From Dipteris shenzhenensis (Eukaryota > Polypodiophyta > Polypodiopsida > Gleicheniales), in the NCBI GenBank assembly GCA_047967505.1, contig CM106539.1: a stretch of 64,000 nt of DNA, one strand, 5' to 3'. Below are positions 29,827 through 42,099 of the stretch, one piece after another. The stretch's first letter is position 1, and every line of letters starts with the position of its first letter. A model generated the notes under the pieces. The model had not been told where the DNA came from. It did no database searches and was given only the letters and a program-made list of their open reading frames with translations. The translations under genes were made by a program, and so were the position numbers.

Positions 29827-32629
29827 GGAGAGGTTTTGACGTGGAGGTTTCTCGAGGTTTGGAAAGAGGAGGAGCTAGGTTCGCAAGAGGTTTGGAGGCT
29901 TGGAGGAGGTCTCGAAGTTTGGGAAGAGTAGGAGGAGCATGGAGAAGTTAAGAGCTAGAGAAGCATCGTTTCACATTTGGATCTTGGACGTTTTCTTGGA
30001 ACTCTATGGGAGTGCTGAGGTGGCTTTTTGGGGTGGATCTTGGACGTTTTCATGATGTAGTCGGGGTGACGAGGTGAATGACCCATACAAAGTCGAGACT
30101 TTACGCTTGAGTTGAGGAGCTTGCATACCTTCACGATAGGCTTCACGCTCTCCATCGCTCTACAGCTCTCCATAGCTATAGCATTTGCTGTGGGGTTTTC
30201 CTGTATCTAGAGTAGGATTCGTGTGCTGTGACGGTTAATGATACTCTGATTCGAGAATATCATGTCAATCTCCTAGAATATTAGTTTGATCTCCATCGTT
30301 GCAGCTCTCTAGCTTCCATTACTCTCCATCAGAGAAGGGACTCGGAGCTTTGTCATTTACTAAAGGTACGTTCGATTCTTTTCCCTTGTTGTCAATAGCG
30401 AAATAACCCGCAGCACTGGGAAAAGTTCAATACAATCGAAATAGCACAAGGTTACGATTGAAACAGCACGAGGTTCAATACAATTGAAACAGCACAAGGT
30501 TACAATTGCATTCACATTACCTTTCCTAAATGCAAATCTGGCTCTTTGTCTTGCTCAAAAAACTACGTGACCTATTTAGTTGCCTTTGTTGCAGAAGTCT
30601 CTCTACTTGGGTCGAAACAAGAGGAGGATTTCAAGTGAGGTTTGATGAGATGGAGTGTTTGGAAATAAGTTCTGTTCGAGAAAGACAAACAACTATTGCT
30701 CGGATACCTAGCTCTCTAAGAGTGGACTCTTTTGGCCCATATCTTCTATTTCGGTCCGCCAAGCCTTAAAATGACAGGGAATAAGGCATATGCTCTTGAT
30801 GACTGTCTCCATCAACAAGCGTACATGATCAGTTATAATGTAAGCATGAATGCAAAGATGCATTGTATTTATAATGAAGAGAGAACACAATGAAGCTTTA
30901 GAAATTAGAAGGGATTGGAACAAGAGATGTCCTTCACACATTAGATGAACAAGCTGTAGACAACAGAGCAACATATGAAGGCTCAAGAGTAATCAATCAA
31001 AACAAGGATCTCAACATACAGAAGGAGACTCACCGTTGGTGAAGGAACCATCATAAGGGAAGAGTAAGATGCAATTAAAAGTGTGAATTTAACTAAATAC
31101 AAGAAAACTGAGAGTAAGGCCATCATAGCACTCATCCTAGGGTGAGGAAAACCCAAAACATAGTTAGGATGTAAGGAAAGATCGTGGGAAGATCTCAATC
31201 ATAAGGAAAGATCTTCAATCTCAATTCAACATAAGAGAAGATCTCGATCATTGTAAGGGAGACAAATAGAACATTGGGAGGATCTCAATCGTAATGAAAA
31301 AACTCTCAACGTAAGAGCAACAGGAGCAAGAGAACACAACATAGGAGTAAGGGAAAAATGTAGACAATCAAGGTAGAGAAAAAGCATCATCGTAGAACAA
31401 GAAGCAAGAGCCAAGGGAAAATTTGAAGACTTAGAGAACCTGAAACCAGAGATTAGCACGTTCATGTTGGGGAGGAGCAATTCGAAACTAGGAGGAGGGG
31501 CACAATCGTAAAGCTTCAATATATCGAGGAATAGTTCATGTGGTAAGGAGGCTTTGGCAATGTAGATGGCACTTAGTGTAGAGCGAGGATATTGGAGCAA
31601 CAATGATGGGTGAGACGTGAAGTCTAAGAGTTTCTACCTTAACTAATCACCTTGCACGATGTGGGTGTGGTAGTCGAATTTGGAAGAATTCCTCTAAGCT
31701 CATAAGTGAAACTGGCCCCACACAATTTTTGCCAATTCAAGCGCTACTACAAATTTCAAAGAAGATGAATTGCAATGACAACACAACACTTCTAGCATGA
31801 TGGAGAAGGTAACAAATGGGGTGATCGGATCGAGAGAAAAAAGAGAATGGTTATGAAGCATGTTGCTATGAGCCTAATGTAATGATCTCAATGGTTTTGT
31901 GGTGGACAAGGAGAAAGAGTTTGTAATCAACTTGAAGGTATGCATTGCACACAAATCATTGGGATCTCATCCTAGGGATTACTTTCTCTGATTGCAAGCA
32001 ATGATGCAATACTACAACAACATTAAAGTTTGGCATTCATACAACCCAAAATGTGAAGATTTATCTATCTTAGGCATTAGCACCTTTGATCAGTTGATCT
32101 ATGTGCTACGTGCCTTCACCATTCGGGTGGTGATGTTCATCAATGCTTTGTTCTACCCTTCTATAGTATGTTTTGAGGTTGTAATATTGTTTTTTCCCAT
32201 TAATATTTTTTGCAGTTGTAATATTGGCAAATCATCTTGCTCAAATCTCTCTTGCTATTGAAAAGCCAACGCTGTCATTGAAACCTCTATTTTTATAATA
32301 AATTTTCTCTAACTATATATACACATGGGAGGCACTTAAAAGTTTTCTTAGGATCTTAAAAAAATGTTCGAGAGATTGTCGAATCTTAATGGCAAGAACC
32401 AATTGGATGTTATAAATTTGTAAAAGGATATTGTAGCTTTTCATGATGAAATGGTATTGCTGAAAAGTTATAGCAAACATTGGGAAGAACTCAAATCTAT
32501 GATGTGGTTTTTCATCCACCCTATAGTAAGTTCAATAGTAACTTCTATCATGTGCACCGTTGTCAAGCCATTTGGGATCATGAATATCTCAACTTGGACT
32601 TCCTCATCTACAATCAAAGTTCTTATGAT
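29827..32629. other. Unrecognised stretch
   Basis: Repeated phrases such as AAGATCTCAATCA and GTAAGGGAGA-like runs (31180-31330) and GAAACAGCACAAGGTT (30440-30510) show local tandem duplication. The 125-aa minus ORF at 31226-31603 is a reading of these and has no motif. Confidence 0.4.
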
Positions 32630-33387
32630 CATTAGGGAAAAAGGGAGCTCATTTTGGGGCCTTTTAGAAGAGAGAGAAAATAGGCTCTCAACCAATTAGG
32701 AGTGGGCCAACGTAACGTTGAAAATTCAACAAAAGAAGATGAAAATAAGAAAAAGAAATAGTACTATATGTTCGTAGAAGCATGTCACATTAATGAGGTG
32801 ATCTGATTTGAATCTTTAAAAATCTATGTTCTGTGCAGAATTTGGTGATTCTGACACCGCAGACGCGTCCGGAACGGCCCAAAACCCCAAGAACGGCACT
32901 GGAAACGCTGGAATCGGACATCCGGAGGCCCGGAAACGGCCAAAAAAGGCCGAAAAGTGGGATTTGCAGCAAAATGCGATCTGGCACCTTTTGAATTTCA
33001 AAAGGTGCCAGATCGCATTTTGCTGCAAATCCCACTTTTCGGCCTTTCAAAAGGTGCCAGATCGCATTTTGCTGCAAATCCCACTTTTCGGCCTTTTTTG
33101 GCCGTTTCCGGGCCTCCGGATGTCCGATTCCAGCGTTTCCAGTGCCGTTCTTGGGGTTTTGGGCCGTTCCGGACGCGTCTGCGGTGTCAGAATCACCAAA
33201 TTCTGCACAGAAAAGTGTTGCTCTTATATGAACATTGAATGTAAAGCATGTGAAAGAATATATTTATTCCTTTTCACACTGACATTTCTCACGCAAGTAT
33301 CCATATTTTCTTGCTTTTGTAGAGAGAGAAAAGAGAAAATAGTGAATTTCTTACAGGGCCCCAAAATGAGCTCCCTTTTTTCCTAAT
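32630..33387. mobile_element. Putative TIR element with a nested long hairpin
   Basis: The terminal inverted repeats are 32630-32661 (ATTAGGGAAAAAGGGAGCTC...) and 33357-33387, with about two differences in 31. Inside sits a much longer hairpin (32829-33212). No transposase is present, so it would be non-autonomous. No clear target duplication is visible. Confidence 0.5.
32829..33212. repeat. 166-nt hairpin with partial arm duplication
   Basis: The left arm 32829-32994 pairs almost perfectly with 33047-33212. The loop 32995-33046 contains an extra copy of the inner part of the right arm (TGCCAGATCGCATTTTGCTG appears twice), so two alternative foldbacks are possible. The region is GC-richer than its surroundings. 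The ORFs across it are mirror readings. Confidence 0.8.
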
Positions 33388-33438
33388 GTTTAGATGACAG
33401 AAATGAAAGAATTAGACTTGAAAGACGAGCAATTACTC

Positions 33439-33609
33439 TGAGAGTGCTCTCAACGGAAGCAAGAACGGAAGAGGGAGAGAGATTAACAGAGAGCCACACA
33501 AGTTTTGGTGGGTACAGAACCACCCTAATCTTCTTTTTCATTTATTTATATATGTGTTTGAGTATTGTACATAACCGGGGTAAAGGCACATTGACCTTTA
33601 ACCCCCACA
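33439..33609 (-). repeat. 3' LTR of the minus-strand copia element
   Basis: The plus strand starts TGAGAGTGCTCTCAACGG and ends AACCCCCACA. It mirrors 39134-39304. Confidence 0.9.
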
Positions 33610-33622
33610 ACCTCCCACTTAA
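33610..33622 (-). other. Polypurine tract
   Basis: The minus strand reads AAGTGGGAGGT directly before the LTR start TGTGGGGG. Confidence 0.6.
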
Positions 33623-33693
33623 AGGACAATGTGCCTTTAAGGGAGAACAACCAGTGAGCATACTATCCAATGCCCATCAATACACGATAATAC

Positions 33694-34200
33694 TCAAACC
33701 GCTGGACTAGGTAGACTCTTCGTCAGCATATCTGCAGGGTTATCATCTGTATGAACCTTGACAAGCTCTATGCGCTTGTCCTCAAGTACCTCCCTGATGA
33801 AATGGTATCTAACCTCAATGTGTTTGGTCTTTGTATGAAAGACCAGATTCCGTGCTAGCTGAATACCACTCATGGAATCACTATGCAATGTCGGTACACC
33901 TGTATGAATCCCCAAATCTCCCACTAGCTGATCAAGCCATATAGCCTCCTTGCAACCCTCTGTGGCTGCAACATACTCAGCCTCTGTGGTAGACAAAGCA
34001 ATGCACTTCTGTGCGCGAGACATCCACGACACTGAACCACCTGCAAAGGTGAACACATAACCAGAAGTGGATCTCCTATTATCCACATGCCCTACATAGT
34101 CTGAATCTGTGCACCCAAGTACATGCATGTCTCCTTTACCAAAGCAAATGCACATCTCCTTGGTACCCTTCATGTACCTCATGATGCACTTAACTGCCTC
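33694..34200 (-). pseudogene. Copia RNase H
   Basis: From 34200 down: EAVKCIMRYMKGTKEM, then GYVFTFAGGSVSWMSRAQ and IALSTTEAEYVAATEGCKEA, ending near the polypurine tract. The acidic residues of the RNase H site (CTDSDYVGH, TEAEY) are kept. It is in frame with the RT block but separated by a TGA at 34200. Confidence 0.8.
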
Positions 34201-35388
34201 TCAATGCCTCTTTCCTGCAAATGCAATGTCTGGTCTAGTAGCTATCATAGCATACATAAGACTCCCAACCGATGATGCATAAGGAACCTTGGCCATCATG
34301 GCCCTTTCCTCATCTGATTCGGGACTATCTGTATGACTGTGTTTCACACATGGAGGCAATGGAGTACTCACTGCCTTCCCCCCCTCCATATTGAAACGCT
34401 GCAATACTTTGGTAACATACTCTTTTTGCGAAAGCCAAAGGAGTTTCCTACTCCGATCACACGTGATGCGCATACCAAGAATATGACCTGCAAGTCCCAA
34501 ATCCTTCATATCAGAGGCCTCATGCAACCTGGCCTTTAATGCATCTAGCTCATAAGTATTCTTGCTAGCCAATAGCATATCATCCACATATAGTGCCAAG
34601 ATTATCAGGCTATTATCCTTAGCCCTTTTAGTGTAGAGGTAGTGATCAATTTCACTCCTTCTAAAACCCTGGGACCGAATGAAAGCATCAAACTTCTGAT
34701 ACCATTCTCTAGGCGCTTGCTTAAGACCATAGAGTCTCTTCTTCAGCTTGCAAACTAAATGTTCTTTGCCCTTTTCTTCAAAGCCTTCCAGCTGCACCAT
34801 GTAAATTTCCTCATGCAAATCCCCATGCAAGAAAGCTGTCTTGACATCCATCTGCATAAGCTCCATATCCTCTAATGCCACTAGTCCAAGCATGCATCTA
34901 AGTGTGGTCATCTTCACAACCGAAGAGAATATCTCATCAAAGTCCACACCCTTCTCTTGCTTGAACCCTTTAGCAACCAAGACGGCCTTGTACCTAGGCA
35001 CATCATCACCTGTGACCATCTTGTAGACCCATTTACATGGCAATGCTTTCTTTCCCTGTGGTAAAGAAACCAAGTCCCAAGTCTTATTCTTCATAAGTGA
35101 ACTCATCTGTGATTGCATAGCATACTCCCACTTGCATTGATCCTCGCGCATCATAGCCTCTCTGTAGCAAGAAGGCTCCCCGCAATCAGTAAGCATCACA
35201 TAGTCTACCCCTGGAACAAACCTATCAGGCCGTCTAGACACTCTAGATGATCTTCTCAAGGGCATTTCAGCTTGCTGTCCCACCTGAATATCAGCTACAT
35301 TTGGCTCATCATTTCCACCAATAGATGATCCATCATCTACCCTTGATTGTATACCTGTGGAAGTACTTGGTGGTACCATTTCTTGCAC
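34201..35388 (-). pseudogene. Copia reverse transcriptase
   Basis: The frame runs about 395 codons with KNKTWDLVSLPQGKKALPCK, KQEKGVDFDEIFSSVVKMTT, MDVKTAFLHGDL and the catalytic LYVDDMLLAS. At the end IAFA joins directly to GKRH and a TGA. About a dozen residues usually found there (after PDIAFA) are missing and the Trp codon has become TGA. Otherwise the enzyme is continuous. Confidence 0.82.
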
Positions 35389-36545
35389 ATTTGGTGCATG
35401 GACAGCTTGCTATCTATCAACATATGTAGGTGGATTCACATCCTGGAAAGTGATTCTCCTCATTTCCACATCCCTCATGGGTGCCTTATGCATCTTCTTC
35501 TCATTGAAGACTACATCATGGCTGTGTATGATCTTCTTTGCTTCTAGATCCCAGAGATGATAGCCCATCTCTCCACTTTCACCATAACCTAGAAAGATGC
35601 ATTTCCTAGACTTAGGATCTAGCTTCTTTCGAAGCTCTTTTGGCACATGTGCATATGCCTCACACCCAAATATATGCAAATGAGAGTAAGAGGGCTTCTT
35701 GCCACTCCATGCCTCTTCAGGAATACCACCATCCAAACTCTTACTAGGTGATCTATTGATCAATTGCACTGCAGTCTTCATTGCCTCAGCCCAAAAACCA
35801 CCAGAAAGACTTGCATTGGAAGCATGCATTGCAACCTTTCTTGAATGGTATGGTTCATCTTTTCTGCAACTAGGTTTTTCTCTAGAGTACGAGGGGATGT
35901 GAGCTCCCTCTTAATCCCACGTGTATCACAGAAATGCTGAAAGTCATCAGAGAGATACTCTCCACCATTGTCAGTCCGTAGGCATTTAGGTGTTCTACTT
36001 GACTGATTCTCAACCAAAGCCAACCATTTCTGAAATACCTAGAACACATCACTCTTCCGAGCTATAGCATAAGCCCACACTTTCCTAGTTGCATCATCAA
36101 TTAATGTTACATAGTATTCAGCCCCGCCTAATGACCGTGTAGGCATGGGACCACATACGTCTGAATGCACCAAATCAAGCTTTTCAAACTCTTTCTTTCC
36201 CCTTCTTTTATGGGCTAATTTAGTATGCTTCCCATAGAGACAGTGCTCACAAAATTCAAAATCAGAGAAACTCAAATGCGGTACATAACCCAAATGGCAT
36301 AAGAGTTTCATTCCATTCTGGCTCATGTGCCCCAACCTGCAATGCCACAAAGAAGTGCTTGGCTGCTCGATTATTGCAACAACATGATCAAATACCCCTG
36401 ATACATGTAAGGGATACAAAGTCCCACACTTGGCACCCCTGGCCAAAAGCATAGAGCCCTTCTGAATTTTCCAACTCTGAAAGCCAAAAGTGGTGTGAAA
36501 ACCAGCATCATCTAGCTGACCCACTAAAATAAGACTCTTGGTCAA
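35389..36545 (-). pseudogene. Copia integrase
   Basis: In order: the pre-integrase block LWHCRLGHMSQNGMKLL, FCEHCLYGKHTK, then the core with VHSDVCGPM, LRTDNGGEY and AEKMNHTIQER (all three acids present), then FWAEAMKTAVQLINRSP and LRKKLDPKSRKCIFLGY. A stop at about 36040 and a frameshift near 35830 split it into three pieces. Confidence 0.82.
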
Positions 36546-36689
36546 CTAAGGCACATGTCTCACATGTTTCAAAATAAATGCAGACCCATTTGCAAAAGAA
36601 AACTTTATGTCACCTACTCCCACTATGTCACATGCATAGTCATTTCCAAGATGCACACAACCTGTCTTTCCACTGTCATAAGTGGAGAA

Positions 36690-37681
36690 CTATTCCCTAT
36701 GGGGAGTAACATGGAATGAAGCACCAGAATCCAAAATCCAATCCTGGGAATATGCGTCATTTGAAGTCGTAAGCAACTCTGCAGATAAACTAGACATGAA
36801 GAGAACGTCATTGTCACTATCATGTGTGACTGCATTGATCTCCTCGATCTTCACTTTTCCTTTGTCCTCCCTTGGACTCTCTTCCTTTTGATTTGCACCC
36901 CAATTTGCATTCATTTTCTTATCCTTTTGCTCTCTTTTCAGCTTGTAGCAATCCTTTTTCATATGGCCCTTCTTGCCACAGTGGTAACACTCAATGTTCC
37001 GTGCCCTGGATTTGCTACGAGACTTCCCTCTTTCTTGGGACTTCCCCCTGAACTGTGATCTGCCCCTTTGCACATTTAAGGCTGCATCCTGCTTGTTGCC
37101 GTCCATAGACTTCCGTCTAATCTCCTCAGCCAACAAGCTACCCACAACATCATCAAATTTCAGTACTCCACTAGGTGCAGAGTTACCGACAGCTTATGGA
37201 AGGTATCCCATGAGGATGGCAATGAACATCAGAGAAATATTGCCTTAGTCTCCGCATCAAAGTTCATCTTCTGAGCTTGAAGCTGACTATTGAATTCATT
37301 CAACTGAGAAGCAATGGAGACCCCTTCCTTCATCTGCAGCTCAAACAACCTCCTCATGAGGTAAACTTTATTAGAGGCAGTTTCCTTCTCATAAGTGGCA
37401 CACAGTTTCTTCCACAAATCTTCCGTAGTTTGCTCATTTACTACTGTGAAATAAACTGACACTACAACATGAAGTCTAATAGTAGACTTTGCTAATGCAT
37501 CCAACTCATTCCAATCATCCTCAGACATATTTGCAGGCTTAGCTTCAATCCCTACCAAGGGTTTAATCTGCTTCTTTTGAATAAGCATATCCCTTATCTG
37601 TTCTTTCCACAAAGAAAAGTTTGTCCCATCAAACTTTTTAATGTTGAAAAACTCCTTTTCAGACATGGAAGAGGATGCCAT
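36690..37681 (-). pseudogene. Copia gag and protease
   Basis: The start is MASSSMSEKEFFNIKKFDG at 37681. Gag runs to about 37229, then shifts frame (37145-37230) into KSRARNIECYHCGKKGHMKK (knuckle C-x2-C-x4-H-x4-C) and the protease WILDSGASFHVT. The sequence after HREYSPL is again shifted. The open frame's additional N-terminal residues before MASSS are unlikely. Confidence 0.8.
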
Positions 37682-39118
37682 AATGCAAATAAAGCAAAAT
37701 CCCAAATGCTAGTGCCTACAAGAGAGAATCACACCAAATACCAGGTGCACCCAAATGTGTATGCCACAATAGAGTGAAATATCACCAAAACTCATGTCTC
37801 AAAGCATCTGACTCATGTGCATATACTATGCATCCATATGAGCAAATCTGGCCCAAAAGAAAATGCCAACTACAATGGCAATCCAAAATGCCAATAAGTG
37901 CCAAATGACTCAAGCATAAACACCGTCCACTGGCATATGCATTAATAATATCTCATCCAAGAGAGCATAGCACTATCAATGCATCACCTGCAATGTGTCA
38001 AAGCTGTCCCTCAGCATAAAATAGCATCCATGTGCAAAGCGTCCATAAAAATAGCATCCCACAAGGCAATTTGGGCCTATCAGCGCATCCAATAAGGATC
38101 GCAATGCATCTAAATGGCCTATAAATCATCCACTGCAACCCAATGCACACCACGAATGAGCGCACACTGCTCAAATTGCAACCAGAGTGATCTGCATAAG
38201 GTATGCTCAAGAAATCATGGTCCTACGGTAATGACCGCTACTGAAAATAGAACCTGAGATGCCTCAAAACATGGGTGCTATTGCATAATCGGACTCAACA
38301 AGAAAATCTGCAAATATCTCTCTTCTACCGGAACTCCAAAATCCCAACCAATGAGTGAGATATGGGAGTCAACACTTATCCACTGCCATGTGGCATAAAT
38401 CTAAGGTTTCAAAACCTTAGAATGAAAAATGCATAACAGAGAGACGAAATCGAATACACAGAGATCTATAACTCTAAAAATACTTCATCGAATCGCACAA
38501 GAACTGATAGGTAGGGGTTTTTGGGCGTCCGAAACGCAATGGGATAGACGGTTTTGGAAACCGTGGTCTTATTCACTGGGTCCAATACACGCGCTGAAAA
38601 AAGTTTTTGGAAACAGAGCTATTTATAAACTCCACCGGAGTACGAATGATGAACAACATAGAAGTTTTAGGACCTCCTGAGTCCACTGGAACTGATAGAT
38701 CTGCAAATGGTTACTCCAAACTTGAGTTCCAACACTCGAGTAGAAAAACGCAAAAATTGACATAGTGAGTCAGAAATCCAATGAAATGATCCCAGATTCA
38801 AGAATGAAGGTGTTTCCAAGCTCTTGAAGTAAAGTGGACACCAAAAGCAAGCAATAGTTGCCTCTACAAGTCAATACGGAGTCTCTGTCATCGAACGGAA
38901 TAGGGAAAAGCTAAAAAAACGACTTTTTCTTTGAAAACACTTAACAGGCTCTCAAAACCACTTCGCAAAACCAAAGTGACTTTTCCAAAGGTTCCTCCAA
39001 GGTCTCTATACACTCGGATGCAAGTAAAGTCACCCACAAAGCTTCCCACAGAGCTTCTCCTTCCTCCCACAGAGCTGTTGAGCTTCCAGCATTCACACAT
39101 GCTCAGCTAGATCATTTA
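37682..39118 (-). other. Leader of the minus-strand copia element
   Basis: 1.4 kb between PBS and gag, with no ORF of note. It contains CAAATG/GCATCC-rich repeated phrases near 37800-38110. Confidence 0.6.
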
Positions 39119-39131
39119 GGTTCTGATACCA
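39119..39131 (-). other. Primer binding site, initiator tRNA-Met type
   Basis: The minus strand reads TGGTATCAGAACC, two bases after the LTR end. Confidence 0.8.
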
Positions 39132-39133
39132 GT

Positions 39134-39304
39134 TGAGAGTGCTCTCAACGGAAGCAAGAACGGAAGAGGGAGAGAGAGAAACAGAGAGCCACACAAGTTT
39201 TGGTGGGTGCAGAACCACCCTAATCTTCTTTTTCATTCATTTATATATGTGTTTGAGTATTGTACATAACCAGGGTAAAGGCACAGTGACTTTTAACCCC
39301 CACA
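39134..39304 (-). repeat. 5' LTR of the minus-strand copia element
   Basis: Partner of 33439-33609, followed by the TACTC duplication at 39305. Confidence 0.9.
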
Positions 39305-39309
39305 TACTC

Positions 39310-41270
39310 ATGAGGCTTCCAGATGACTAAGTGAATAAATGGACGACAGGATAAGGAAGTTGAAGAGAGACAAAGCCAAGATTTCAATGCCAAATGCAAG
39401 AGTAGTTTGAGGAGATGGAAGCCCAGTGGATATGGTAGGTTTAGAAGATAAAGTACAGAGAGAAGAGACTAAACGACAGGTTGAGGAAAATAGTACAAGA
39501 TGAATTGAGCTGCAAAAGGAGGTTTCCACCTTCAATTGAAGAAAAATGCATTCGTGGGGTAGGTCAAAGCTAAAACAATCTCAAGAAAAAACTAGAGACT
39601 CAGCGCAGGAGATTTCAAACTTGAATAATGCACTTGAATGCTCTCCAATGAAATTGTCAGTAAATGAGTACAACAAACCAGCAAGGAGGAATAGGGAGAC
39701 AAACAAGGAGGTATAAGGCTAATGGAAAGCTCCACAAACTATGTACAGTGCAGGAGACAGTGATACAAGGGCTACTTTAGCAAAGCCGTTTTCTCTCTCT
39801 CCTTTCTCTCTCTCTGTTAATTTTATTTGGACTTTCCCTTTGTGATTGTATTTGGCCTCATTGTGGCTTTCTTGACATTGTCATTTGATTTGAATCATTC
39901 CCTCGATGATTTAAAACAATTTCTTGCAACTTTTCCTTTAATTTCAAGCAATAACATTTTAGGTTTTATTATAAATCTCAATCTTTAAATTTTTTAAAGG
40001 AATTTTTGAATTAGATATAAGTAAATTCAACATTTTTTTAAGTTGAAAAAAAGGTTTTAGGCATATTTAACAAGAAGAGCTAAAAAGGAATTATACACGT
40101 GTGTTGCACAATCAAGGCCACACACACACCTATAGACACGTCTGTATTTACCTCTTATCTTTTATTAGGGAAGACTTGCCATGTGGAGCCAAAGACCAGA
40201 GAGAGCTTTGAGTTTCTGTTTGCATGTGTGAGAGGAATAGTCACAAGAAAGAATTTGTTTTTACATGAGAGAGAGAGAGGGAGAGAGAGTCTATAACAAT
40301 GATGTGTGCACATACGTGTGTGCAAGTGTACATGAGAAAGAGAAGGGGGGAGGGATCTCCTATGTTGAGGGTGCATGTGTGTATGCATGTGAGGAAGACA
40401 CTCAAGGGAGAGAGAGCACATGTGGGCATCATGTGTGTGATGGAGAGAACAATATTATGTGCACTAAGAGAGAGAGAGTGTGTGTGTGTGTGTGTGAGAG
40501 GTAGGAGAGAGAGAGAGAGATGTTTTAGTGCATGTGTGTGCACATGTGCGTGCATGAAGGAGACAGTAAAAGGAAGAGAGGGAGAGAGAGAGTGCCTGTT
40601 TGTGTTGGGGGGCATTTATGTGAATGCTTGGCCTCTCGATCAACATCATATGGCCTCTCATCTAGCTGAATGCTTGAGTAAACTGAGCATATAGCTGGCT
40701 AGGACAAGTGGTGCATATAGTGGAAGGGATGTTGAAATTTAAATTTTTATTTCTTGAAATTAAAGACATTTCAAGAGATTTCCACCTTGAGACCTAGCGG
40801 AGCGGGTCTCTAACCCATCGTAGATGGGTCACACTCCTCATCCTTTTATTATAAGAGGACATTCCCGTGTAGTGGAAGCTCTTGGACCAAGAATTAGGCA
40901 TGATTCATGCCAAGAAAGCCAGGCAAGTATTCCCCCGTGTTTGTTGTTGATGCAAAATTCCACCTTTGTTGTGAAATTTGGTGACTATTCTGTCATCTCA
41001 GTTGCCATAGACGTTTGGTGCAACATCTCAGCCCACAAAAACACCTTTTGATCTTTAAGGGCTCCTATAATCCCACCTAACATCAGCCATATAGCCGATG
41101 TTAGTAGAGGCCTTTAACAATCCTATAAGCACGGCATAATTCAAGGTCGTCTACATGGGAACAACTCAAACCTTCCATTGTGTAGAAATAGGGAGAGCAT
41201 TCCGTGAGCATGGGAATGTTGTCTAATATTTTTTAAAGTGTTGTGTAAACAATTGAGTGAGGCGAAGTTT
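39310..41270. other. Spacer with GA/GT microsatellites
   Basis: GAGAGA and TGTGTG tracts are spread over 40265-40600. ORFs on both strands there are simple-repeat translations. A degenerate duplication of GATGGGTC occurs at about 40815. No gene is seen. Confidence 0.5.
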
Positions 41271-41279
41271 GTCCCGAAG

Positions 41280-41780
41280 ATAAGATTTTGTATGTTGTTA
41301 TTTGTCCAAACATGGTCTATAGTGGATCCGTCGGTGAACTTATTAATTGTGTCGTATCTATTTTGATAATGAATTCTTTTAGCAATTTAGATGGCTTGTT
41401 TGCTTTTGGAAGTCGATGTTGAAGTCTCCGACAATCTAACTTATTGTGTTTGTGTTTTGTATGTTATACAATTCTTGCAAGCATTGAAGAAGCTTCTCTA
41501 GTTGTGTTTTTGGGTGTTTGTAGACATTAAATATTCAAATTGTATTGGTTTTTGTTGTTTCGAAAATTGTAAGTAGGCACTCAGCTCCATCTTTTATTCT
41601 ATAATGATTTTCTTTTAGTTGCATTTCTTTTTTGTAGTATGTTGCTATTCCATATCCATCTTCCCTATGAATATTTAGAAATCCTTATCGTTGTAGTGTA
41701 TTGTTGTTTGTTGTATGTGTTTCTTGAAAGCATATTATGTTTGCTATCATGAGGCTGTTGGTTGTCAATATATCATGCTT
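41280..41780 (-). pseudogene. C-terminal endonuclease-like domain of the Helentron
   Basis: The minus strand reads IICFQETHTTNN, then GYGIATYYKKEMQLKE and IVGDFNIDFQKQT, followed by a STIDHVW-like end. These are the E, GDFN and DH signatures of the exonuclease-endonuclease-phosphatase fold. Several stops are present. The domain would nick DNA. Confidence 0.65.
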
Positions 41781-42099
41781 ATAGATTGCAAACGATGTTG
41801 TATTTAGTGATTGGATATTGATTTTGTTGTTTTCAAATGTTTGCCAATCTATTTATTTAAATTGCCATGTTGATTCTTTTTGTATTTCTTATAGTACATG
41901 TGTCTCGACTTTGATGTGTTTTGGTTCAATTTTGTTTAGTAGTATTAGTTACTTGGGTCCCGTATTCTCGATAGTGCAATATATGCTAAACCATGTATTT
42001 ATATATTCGTTGGGTCAAATGCAAGACAATGCAATGATAGGCCTTGTGATCGATGAATTGTTCTACCAGACGTTGGTTGGATTGGAAATTGTGTTCTTG

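Larger units (their letters stand above)
33439..39304 (-). mobile_element. Complete Ty1/copia element with 171-bp LTRs (minus strand)
   Basis: It is 5,866 bp. Both LTRs are 171 bp, with about seven differences. A target duplication TACTC flanks it at 33434-33438 and 39305-39309. The order on the minus strand is LTR, PBS, 1.4-kb leader, gag, protease, integrase, RT, RNase H, polypurine tract, LTR. Higher LTR divergence than the 13.2-kb element suggests an older insertion, and the coding frames are correspondingly more broken. Confidence 0.92.

Noticed and set aside
31226-31603. 125-aa minus-strand ORF
   Set aside because: It overlaps locally duplicated AAGATCTCAATC-type phrases and has no motif or neighbour support.
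32826-33386. 186-aa ORF and mirror ORFs on the opposite strand
   Set aside because: They arise because the DNA is a palindrome. The same residues appear on both strands.
40099-40700. Several 65-131-aa ORFs on both strands
   Set aside because: They span GA/GT microsatellites and have no family signature.
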